18,281 bases of DNA from JACQID01 sp035290885 (GTDB taxonomy: Archaea > Aenigmatarchaeota > Aenigmatarchaeia > GW2011-AR5): NCBI GenBank assembly GCA_035290885.1, contig DATDTL010000067.1, positions 1 through 18,281 on the forward strand, written 5' to 3'. Below are positions 14,352 to 18,281 of the stretch, piece after piece; position 1 is the stretch's first letter, and every line of letters starts with the position of its first letter. A program made the translations under genes and the position numbers. Under the pieces are notes generated by a model that was not told the DNA's origin, did not search any database, and saw only the letters and a list, made by a program, of their open reading frames with translations.

Positions 14352-14771
14352 ATGCAGTTAGGAAAATATCTGGCAATCGGCGCTTTGTCTTTAGCCTTGG
14401 CGGCATCTGCAGGATGCGACGGAAGACCTGCAACGCCGCATAAATTCGAGATATATGCGCCAAACGTGGCCAAAACTTTGCCGTTAGGCATATTTACTAC
14501 GGTATATCCTATCAGGGGCAACGTGAACTGCGCTGGAGCCTACGCCAATGCGGGCGGCAGCATTGAAGCTTATGCAGGCATGCTGGAGGGAGCGGCGGAG
14601 AACGTTGCTGCGCGCAATAAAACAGTACGTAATGTAACGTTGCGTTTTGACATCAATAAACCGGAAATAGTAGAATACGAATCCCACTTATTTGCACCGT
14701 TGCCTGCCGAATCCGTGCAAGACGCTTTGGGCGAACTGGGTGCCGTATGCCGATTTAGAGGCACTTCATAG
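14352..14771 (+). CDS. Putative secreted lipoprotein, unknown function
   Basis: A 139-aa protein with a classical Sec-type signal peptide (MQLGKYLAIGALSLALAAS) ending in ASAGC, a lipobox-like site whose Cys22 could carry the lipid anchor. The mature part is small and polar, with paired strands (NVTLRFDINKPEIVEYESHLF) and two further cysteines (NCAG and AVCRF) that may form a disulfide outside the cell. No family is recognised. The TATA box at 14323-14330 predicts a leaderless mRNA and supports the chosen ATG. It is convergent with the SET-domain gene. Confidence 0.65.
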   Translation: MQLGKYLAIGALSLALAASAGCDGRPATPHKFEIYAPNVAKTLPLGIFTTVYPIRGNVNCAGAYANAGGSIEAYAGMLEGAAENVAARNKTVRNVTLRFDINKPEIVEYESHLFAPLPAESVQDALGELGAVCRFRGTS

Positions 14772-14805
14772 GCGTCATTCGTGCGGTGCTATAACGCGGA
14801 AATGT

Positions 14806-15225
14806 TCATTTATCGGCTGTTTGGGTCCCTATGATTCCCCTGCAATTTTTGCTTGCGCATCTGCAGCGCATAGATGCGTAATTGCTGAAAACGGGAGTTA
14901 TATCAGCGGCGGCCATTATCTTTGAATAATTCGCAGTGATCTCCTCCCCTTTCATGATGTCCTTGGTTGCGATATCGCAGAAATTTTCGGGCGCGGTATT
15001 CGCGTCGCAGGAGTGATTTATGTATCTTGCAGGCGGCTGCATCAGGATGCGTTTTCCTCCGATGAAGACGGCGTATCTCTTTTCCGTTTCGGGCAGGCTT
15101 GCCGCCTCTTCCGGCGCCAATTGGTGGGAAATGCCCCATCTGACAACAATATCGCCTTTTCTGAAATCCCTCGCGGCGAATACGCCGTTTCCTTCTATCT
15201 TCGATTTCTTTACAACGACGTCCAT
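14806..15225 (-). CDS. SET-domain protein methyltransferase with post-SET zinc motif
   Basis: A compact SET protein, 139 aa from the ATG at 15225. It has the SET-N part GNGVFAARDFRKGDIV, the cofactor and active-site knot RYINHSCDAN (N70-H71-S72-C73), and GEEITANYS with the catalytic Tyr100. A C-x-C-x4-C post-SET motif (C121, C123, C128 in RCRCASKNCRG) joins Cys73 to bind zinc in known structures. The whole set is intact, so lysine methylation of a chromatin or ribosomal protein is likely; the target is unknown. Longer starts at 15237 use TTG or GTG next to the tRNA. No TATA box is visible between the tRNA end (15239) and the ATG, so it may be expressed from the tRNA promoter. Confidence 0.85.
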   Translation of the reverse strand: MDVVVKKSKIEGNGVFAARDFRKGDIVVRWGISHQLAPEEAASLPETEKRYAVFIGGKRILMQPPARYINHSCDANTAPENFCDIATKDIMKGEEITANYSKIMAAADITPVFSNYASMRCRCASKNCRGIIGTQTADK

Positions 15226-15238
15226 GCATTGCACCAAA

Positions 15239-15333
15239 TGCGGGGGGCAGGGTTTGAACCTGCGAAGGCACTAAGCCACAGGATTTCTTCACGGTCTTAA
15301 GTCCTGCCCCTTTGGCCGCTCGGGAACCCCCGC
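15239..15333 (-). tRNA. tRNA-Leu (anticodon UAA) with an 11-nt intron
   Basis: Acceptor strands GCGGGGG and CCCCCGC pair over 7 bp, with discriminator A and no encoded CCA. The T-arm is GCAGG-TTCAAAC-CCTGC. The anticodon stem CAGGA/TCCTG (5 bp) encloses 18 nt instead of 7, so an 11-nt intron follows position 37. The mature loop reads C-T-TAA-G-A. The long variable arm (TGGCTTAGTGCC) is the class II form of Leu tRNAs. The mature length would be 84 nt. Confidence 0.9.
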
Positions 15334-15356
15334 TTGTTTCTTACTTGGATATTATT

Positions 15357-15366
15357 GATTTAAATC
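15357..15366 (-). promoter_or_regulatory. TATA box of tRNA-Leu
   Basis: GATTTAAATC, self-complementary, 24-33 nt upstream of the tRNA 5' end at 15333. Confidence 0.6.
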
Positions 15367-15500
15367 ATGCGGAAAAGGACGATGAGCGTCAATGCAATAT
15401 ATAAGATACAGAAATAGCGAACAAGTATAATATGGATTATATGAGAAGCGGTTTATTTTACGGCATTCCTGACTTTTAGGGATATTTGGCGCTGCGGTCT
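15367..15500. other. Intergenic host DNA left of the insertion sequence
   Basis: No frame of convincing length or start is seen on either strand and no known RNA is recognised. It is AT-rich with scattered TATA-like strings (ATATATAAG near 15396, GTATAATATGG near 15426). It is the host flank of the element beginning at 15509. Confidence 0.5.
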
Positions 15501-15508
15501 TTATTTCA

Positions 15509-15536
15509 TAAGCTGTAAAGTTAGCGACACCTATTT
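15509..15536 (+). repeat. Left terminal inverted repeat
   Basis: Begins TAAGCTGTAAAGTTAG and pairs with 17443-17470. Its inner end runs into a small hairpin, ACACC-TATTTT-GGTGT (15527-15542), absent from the right end. Further inside, AAGGGATAA (15544-15552) is shared with the right end's inner flank on the opposite strand. Confidence 0.9.
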
Positions 15537-15554
15537 TGGTGTAAAGGGATAAAA

Positions 15555-15592
15555 TCGGGCACCGACAGATTTAAGAACTTCGGGTTCCTAAT
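15555..15592 (+). promoter_or_regulatory. Promoter-operator module copy 1, for the AbrB-like gene
   Basis: A 38-bp module that matches 15830-15867 at 31 of 38 positions without gaps. TCGGGCACCGA (left box), AGAT plus a TATA segment TTTAAG, then ACTTCGGGT (right box). The ATG at 15600 lies about 27-31 nt after the TATA segment, so the mRNA would be leaderless. The boxes flank the TATA element, where a repressor would block TBP/TFB. Confidence 0.75.
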
Positions 15593-15599
15593 TTTGTTT

Positions 15600-15758
15600 A
15601 TGAAGATTATGAAGGCTTTTGACAAGAAAGTCGGAGACACAGAATATCATAAATATAGGGTTAATCTGCCCAAAAAAATCGTTGAAGAATCTAATTTGTT
15701 GGGAAAGGAAGTTAAGGTAAAATTAGAAAAAGGTAAAATAATCATTGAAAAGGAGTAA
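15600..15758 (+). CDS. AbrB/SpoVT-like DNA-binding regulator, 52 aa
   Basis: A short gene on the insertion sequence. The protein starts MKIMKAFDKKVGDTEYHKY and continues RVNLPKKIVEESNLLGKEV, VKVKLEKGKIIIEKE. This is the swapped-hairpin AbrB pattern: a strand with R-x-x-(L/I)P, a short helix (KKIVEESNLL), then G-x-x-V-x-V and a final strand G-K-I-I-I. These proteins dimerise and bind palindromic operators, often their own promoter. The composition is AT-rich, like the transposase and unlike the host. The promoter module at 15555-15592 supports the start. It could be an antitoxin-type regulator, but no toxin gene follows; the next gene is the transposase. Confidence 0.8.
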   Translation: MKIMKAFDKKVGDTEYHKYRVNLPKKIVEESNLLGKEVKVKLEKGKIIIEKE

Positions 15759-15829
15759 CATCTCTAGTCTAGATTACGCATTTTTCTGTTAAATCAACCC
15801 CAATAATATAGACCTTTTCATCTATCTAT

Positions 15830-15867
15830 TCGGGCACCGAAAGATATATATACTTCGGGTGCCGAAT
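15830..15867 (+). promoter_or_regulatory. Promoter-operator module copy 2, for the transposase
   Basis: Near-identical to 15555-15592. Here both boxes are clean palindromes, TTCGG-GCA-CCGAA (15829-15841) and TTCGG-GTG-CCGAA (15854-15866), either side of a strong TATA run (ATATATATA, 15844-15852). The transposase ATG at 15875 lies 23-31 nt after the TATA run, predicting a leaderless mRNA. Differences from copy 1 sit mainly in the TATA segment and the right box. Confidence 0.8.
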
Positions 15868-15874
15868 ATATGGT

Positions 15875-16750
15875 ATGGGTAAAGAAATACAATGCAAGCA
15901 TTGCAGGAGCACAAACAACTACAAAAAAGGCTATCGCAAAACTTTGCATCGAGGGAAAATACAGAAATACCATTGTAAAGATTGTAAGAAGTTCTTTACT
16001 TATGATGATGGCTTTTATCGAATGAGAAACAAGCCAGAAATTATTACAATGTCAATTGATATGTATATCTCTAACTTGTCAAGTAGAAAGATGAGAAACC
16101 AATTGAAAAGACATTTCGATCACAAGATTAGCCACGTTTCGATATTGGATTGGGTTAGAAGATACACTTTGAAAGTCCATAAATTCATAGAAAGACAAGG
16201 TTACAATCTTGGTGAAAATTTCTATGCAGACGAAACTATGATTGATTGTGAAGGCAGAAAGGATAGATTTTGGTGTTGCCTTGATTGGGATACTCGTCTA
16301 ATTACCGGAGTGCATTATAGTTTGTCTGCCAATCCAGATGAGGCTCAGAAATTTCTTAAAAAAGCAATAGTCAAAGGAAAGCCAAAATATATTCAGACAG
16401 ATGCAGGAATGTTCTATCCCCAAGCATTCAGAAAAATGTTTTATTCAAATAAGTTTGGTGGTTTAACCGTAGAGCATCGAATACAAAATTATCAGAAAAC
16501 AAGAATTCATAACTACAGGATTGAAACCGTCTTTATGAAAATCAAAGACCGAGTTTTAGACTTTAGAGGCTTGAAAGCCCTGTGGTCTGCACCAATTTTA
16601 ATGAATGCGATAATTATACAACATAACTTTATAGAAGCTCATACCACTATAAACGAAATACCATGCGAAAAGGCAGGAGTTAAATTAGCACTAAGCGAGA
16701 ATAGATGGCTAGATTTGATTAACATCTCGGCAAGAAATCCGCCGTTTTGA
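15875..16750 (+). CDS. DDE transposase with zinc ribbon, IS6/IS240-like
   Basis: A 291-aa transposase. An N-terminal zinc ribbon is formed by C7/C10 and C34/C37 (CKHC and CKDC), followed by a helix-turn-helix-like region (residues 60-100). The RNase H-like catalytic core has the first Asp in FYADETMID (D119), the second in YIQTDAGMF (D176), and Glu217 in RIETVFMKIKDR. The second Asp to Glu spacing is 40 residues, wider than the 34 typical of IS6, so the IS6/IS240-like label is provisional; an 8-bp duplication fits. All catalytic residues are present. AT-rich codons set it apart from the host and from the IS200 gene downstream. Expression is probably controlled by the AbrB-like protein through the shared operator. 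Confidence 0.88.
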   Translation: MGKEIQCKHCRSTNNYKKGYRKTLHRGKIQKYHCKDCKKFFTYDDGFYRMRNKPEIITMSIDMYISNLSSRKMRNQLKRHFDHKISHVSILDWVRRYTLKVHKFIERQGYNLGENFYADETMIDCEGRKDRFWCCLDWDTRLITGVHYSLSANPDEAQKFLKKAIVKGKPKYIQTDAGMFYPQAFRKMFYSNKFGGLTVEHRIQNYQKTRIHNYRIETVFMKIKDRVLDFRGLKALWSAPILMNAIIIQHNFIEAHTTINEIPCEKAGVKLALSENRWLDLINISARNPPF

Positions 16751-16771
16751 CAAGTTCGCAACAAACGGCGG
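16739..16771 (+). terminator. GC-rich hairpin across the transposase stop codon
   Basis: CCGCCGTTT (16739-16747) and AAACGGCGG (16763-16771) form a perfect 9-bp stem with a 15-nt loop, spanning the last codons of the transposase. A pyrimidine-rich run (CTTTTTCTTCTT) follows at 16786-16797. It may be a terminator, or the left-end structure of the nested IS200-type element. Confidence 0.45.
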
Positions 16772-17365
16772 ATGAATTGCCGCGTCTTTTTCTTCTTGCA
16801 TCACAAAAGAATAATAGGAGCCCTCTCTGGAGGGCTCCGGACGAGTTAACTCGCCACGTCTTGCTTAGTGGTAGTTATCTCGTTCTACAGATAAAAAGGT
16901 GAGCTCATGGAGCTTAGCTACGGGAATCACTGTGCAAGGCGCAGCGTCTGGCACATAGAGTGGTGCACGAAATACCGATACAAGATGATGAGGAAACTGG
17001 AGAACCGGAACATGGTCGCCGCCTGCATCCGGCAGGCCGCGAGTCGCCACTGGATCAACGTTCTCGCATTGGAGGTAATGCCTGAGCACATGCACGGAAT
17101 ATTTGACCTTCCCAAGGGCACGAGCGAGGAAAGAGCAGCGAAACTGCTCAAGGGTTACTCGTCATGGGAGGTCTTCCGCGTGAAGCCGGAATACAGGCTC
17201 CGTTACCCAAAGGGTCACTTCTGGAGCCGCGGTTACATGGCAAGGACGGTCGGCGTGGACGAGCAACGGGCCATCCTCTACGTTCAAAACCAACAAACGC
17301 ACCACAATGTTACCTTCCTTTAACGCAGCCGGAAACCTGCGGTTTCAACCGCAGGGAGGATGTCA
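16751..17365 (+). mobile_element. Nested IS200-type element, left boundary approximate
   Basis: A GC-richer segment of about 550-615 bp interrupts the AT-rich insertion sequence after the transposase stop. It has a tnpA of the HUH/Y1 class. A left hairpin GGAGCCCTC-TCTG-GAGGGCTCC (16817-16838) is followed by the palindrome CGAGTTAACTCG (16842-16853). The right hairpin CCTGCGGTT-TC-AACCGCAGG (17336-17355) is followed by GAGGATGTCA, a common IS200/IS605 right-end ending. The left end lies between 16751 and 16817. Such elements make no target duplication and none is seen. Confidence 0.75.
16907..17323 (+). CDS. tnpA: IS200/IS605-family TnpA transposase (Y1 HUH)
   Basis: A 138-aa single-strand DNA transposase. 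It carries the HUH metal site in MPEHMHGIFDLP (H61, H63) and the catalytic Tyr125 in AILYVQNQ, followed by the usual spaced Gln. WHIEWCTKYRYK at the N-terminus and GHFWSRGYMARTVG before the Tyr helix are family marks. Size and motifs are complete, so it could be active. A GGTGA Shine-Dalgarno (16898-16902) precedes the ATG by 4 nt. Codon use is GC-richer than that of the surrounding insertion sequence. No tnpB follows it. Confidence 0.92.
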   Translation: MELSYGNHCARRSVWHIEWCTKYRYKMMRKLENRNMVAACIRQAASRHWINVLALEVMPEHMHGIFDLPKGTSEERAAKLLKGYSSWEVFRVKPEYRLRYPKGHFWSRGYMARTVGVDEQRAILYVQNQQTHHNVTFL

Positions 17366-17379
17366 TTATCTTTACTAGA

Positions 17380-17400
17380 AATGAAATTCGCGATTTCATT
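17380..17400 (+). terminator. Palindrome near the right end of the insertion sequence
   Basis: AATGAAAT (17380-17387), TCGCG, ATTTCATT (17393-17400): a perfect 8-bp stem with a 5-nt loop, then a T-rich run (ATTTTTAAT). It lies in the AT-rich remnant right of the nested element and may be the original terminator of the DDE transposase. Confidence 0.4.
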
Positions 17401-17442
17401 ATTTTTAATCTCTACCATAAATATGTTAAAGAGTTATCCCTT

Positions 17443-17470
17443 AAATAGGTGTCCCTAACTTTACAGCTCA
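17443..17470 (-). repeat. Right terminal inverted repeat
   Basis: Reverse complement of 15509-15536 with two mismatches. It is followed at once by the second TTATTTCA. A GTG start in this repeat lies in frame with vapB, but the upstream codons have no family support. Confidence 0.9.
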
Positions 17471-17483
17471 TTATTTCAACATC

Positions 17484-17510
17484 TTTATATATCGGTATAA
17501 CAAGTATAAC
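17484..17510 (+). promoter_or_regulatory. vapBC promoter with tandem operator half-sites
   Basis: TATA box TTTATATAT (17484-17492) lies 20-28 nt before the vapB ATG at 17512. Between them GTATAAC occurs twice, at 17495-17501 and 17504-17510, with a 9-bp period. Ribbon-helix-helix antitoxins usually bind such tandem repeats to repress their own operon. The insertion-sequence target duplication ends only 5 bp upstream of the TATA box. Confidence 0.6.
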
Positions 17511-17511
17511 T

Positions 17512-17760
17512 ATGACAATGGCGATAAAGAACGTGAGCAAGGAAAGCTGGACGCTTCTAAGGTCGGAGGCCATAAAGCACGGGACCACGACAGGTAAAAT
17601 GCTGGAGATCATGGTTGAAGAGCACGTGAGAAAGGAAGAAAGGAAAGGCAATTGGGACGTCATTCTGTCCAGAAAAGTCCCGATTCTAACGAAAGAAGAG
17701 GCAAACCGCGCGAGGAAAAGGGCGGAAGGCATGCGCAGGAACTTCAGGTTGAGGATATGA
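17512..17760 (+). CDS. vapB: VapB-like antitoxin
   Basis: An 82-aa antitoxin of the ribbon-helix-helix kind. The short N-terminal strand MAIKNVSKESWTLLRSEAIKHG leads into TTGKMLEIMVEEHVRKEE, the strand-helix-helix DNA-binding unit. A basic toxin-binding tail follows (LTKEEANRARKRAEGMRRNFRL). A longer in-frame start at 17449 would fall inside the insertion-sequence terminal repeat and is rejected. The stop overlaps the vapC start (ATGA), the standard coupling of toxin-antitoxin pairs. A start at 17518 is possible. Confidence 0.75.
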   Translation: MTMAIKNVSKESWTLLRSEAIKHGTTTGKMLEIMVEEHVRKEERKGNWDVILSRKVPILTKEEANRARKRAEGMRRNFRLRI

Positions 17761-18164
17761 AACTTGCGTTTGATACCAGCGTGCTCATAGAATTAGATGC
17801 CATGAATCCGGAGTTGATGGAAACGCTGCGAAGGCTGGAAATAAATGCGCCTTCCGGTCCCATGCTGCCTTCCCCTGTAATTTCAGAATATTATTACGGC
17901 TTTCTTAGCTCCGTGCACAGGAAAAATGCCCTCGAAAACCTGAAACTATACGACGTATTAAATACGACAAGAAGCTCCTCACTTTTGATGGCGGAACTCA
18001 GTTATAAACTGGAGAAGTCCGGCCGCAAGATACCGGAGATGGATATGTTGATAGCGTCTATATGCATTGACAATGGAACTACGCTGGTAACATTTGACAG
18101 GCATTTTCTCAGGATAAAGGAAATTGACGTTGTCATTCCGGGATTGCGGAAATCGGAAAAGTAA
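17757..18164 (+). CDS. vapC: VapC-like PIN-domain toxin
   Basis: A 135-aa PIN-domain ribonuclease, the toxin half of the pair. Acidic residues for the metal site are in place: D6 in MKLAFDTSVLIEL, E44 in SPVISEYYYGF, D96 in IPEMDMLIASIC and D114 in LVTFDRHF. VapC enzymes usually cut tRNA or rRNA; the target here cannot be read. The ATG overlaps the vapB stop by 4 nt. The motifs are complete, so it is probably functional and kept in check by VapB. Confidence 0.9.
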   Translation: MKLAFDTSVLIELDAMNPELMETLRRLEINAPSGPMLPSPVISEYYYGFLSSVHRKNALENLKLYDVLNTTRSSSLLMAELSYKLEKSGRKIPEMDMLIASICIDNGTTLVTFDRHFLRIKEIDVVIPGLRKSEK

Positions 18165-18171
18165 TATTTAC

Positions 18172-18226
18172 AACCCGCATATCGAAAGCCCCACGCTTCA
18201 GCGTGGGGATGAGTCAATGGCGGGTT
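18172..18226 (+). repeat. Nested hairpin, IS200/IS605 right-end-like, after vapC
   Basis: An outer stem AACCCGC (18172-18178) with GCGGGTT (18220-18226) encloses a perfect 8-bp hairpin CCCCACGC-TTCA-GCGTGGGG (18189-18208) followed by ATGAGTCA. The inner hairpin and its tail resemble right ends of IS200/IS605 elements. No transposase lies next to it in this window, so it is a remnant, part of an element that continues beyond 18281, or a terminator for vapBC. Confidence 0.6.
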
Positions 18227-18281
18227 AGTCTACCACGTTTGAACTGCGCTTAGGACGAGAAGGAAAACCAAGGGAACCCGC
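18227..18281 (-). CDS. Possible C-terminal end of a gene continuing beyond the window
   Basis: An open minus-strand frame enters at 18281 and ends at a TAA at 18227-18229 after 18 codons (AGSLGFPSRPKRSSNVVD). The basic, Pro/Ser-rich ending and position beside an IS605-like hairpin would suit the tail of a TnpB/OrfB-type protein. It is too short to classify, and the hairpin orientation would be unusual for that. Confidence 0.2.

Larger units (their letters stand above)
15501..17478 (+). mobile_element. Complete DDE insertion sequence with 28-bp ends and 8-bp target duplication
   Basis: The terminal inverted repeats are 15509-15536 and 17443-17470, matching at 26 of 28 positions. Outside them the direct repeat TTATTTCA occurs at 15501-15508 and 17471-17478, an 8-bp target duplication. 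The 1962-bp element carries an AbrB-like gene and a DDE transposase, both on plus and both AT-rich, plus a nested IS200-type element. Without that insert the element would be about 1.35 kb. An intact transposase and clean duplication mean a fairly recent insertion. Confidence 0.9.

Noticed and set aside
15378..15405. C/D box small RNA suggested by ACGATGA
   Set aside because: Box C is imperfect and no box D at a suitable distance, nor C'/D' boxes, could be found.
18220..18281. tRNA-like fold from 7-bp acceptor-like stem GCGGGTT/AACCCGC
   Set aside because: Only 62 nt long, no T-arm or anticodon stem can be formed on either strand, and the first arm pairs equally well with the copy at 18172.
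1..18281. CRISPR array
   Set aside because: No regularly spaced repeat units; the only short direct repeats are the 28-bp pair at 6616-6709, the 38-bp promoter pair and the target duplication.

Overview
The window is archaeal chromosomal DNA. Evidence is aIF2-beta, both RNase P proteins Rpp30 and Pop5, L15e, RpoN, the clamp-loader large subunit RfcL, NreA with a C-terminal PCNA-binding motif, and a Leu tRNA split by a short intron at the canonical archaeal site. Many genes have a TATA box 20-31 nt before the start codon and no room for a leader, so leaderless transcription seems common. Small compact genes and several reduced family members (short KsgA, short RfcL, NreA without a zinc finger) suggest a DPANN-type archaeon, perhaps Micrarchaeota-like. 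That placement is an inference.

Layout. 1-1655: 3' part of argS (+). 1728-6951: a minus-strand block with a histidine phosphatase, a 74-aa unknown protein, a SAM methyltransferase, a PepSY-like protein, a 75-aa conserved small protein, a thioredoxin-NHL protein (NHLRC2-like), nreA and a two-helix membrane protein. 7009-10036: plus-strand translation and RNase P block rpl15e, rnp3, rnp2, eif2b, DUF424, then a membrane-anchored unknown. 10051-11133: rfcL (-). 11258-11443: a 58-61 aa unknown (+). 11489-12520: a possible new gluzincin-like metallopeptidase (HEGVH plus EMLAEY) (-). 12545-14250: the minus-strand operon rpl13-rps9-rpoN-ksgA. 14352-14771: a putative lipoprotein (+). 14806-15225: a SET-domain methyltransferase (-), starting 14 nt after tRNA-Leu(UAA) at 15239-15333.

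15501-17478 is mobile DNA that I can delimit to the base: an AT-rich insertion sequence with 28-bp terminal inverted repeats (15509-15536 and 17443-17470) and an 8-bp target duplication, TTATTTCA. It carries a DDE transposase with a zinc ribbon and, upstream, an unlisted 52-aa AbrB-like regulator gene. The promoters of the two genes carry a near-identical 38-bp module in which palindromic boxes flank the TATA element. This reads as an insertion sequence with its own repressor, the most interesting system in the window. A GC-richer IS200-type element (HUH TnpA) has inserted inside it, downstream of the transposase. A vapBC toxin-antitoxin pair lies directly against the right end. The window closes in an IS200/IS605-like hairpin and a possible truncated minus-strand gene.
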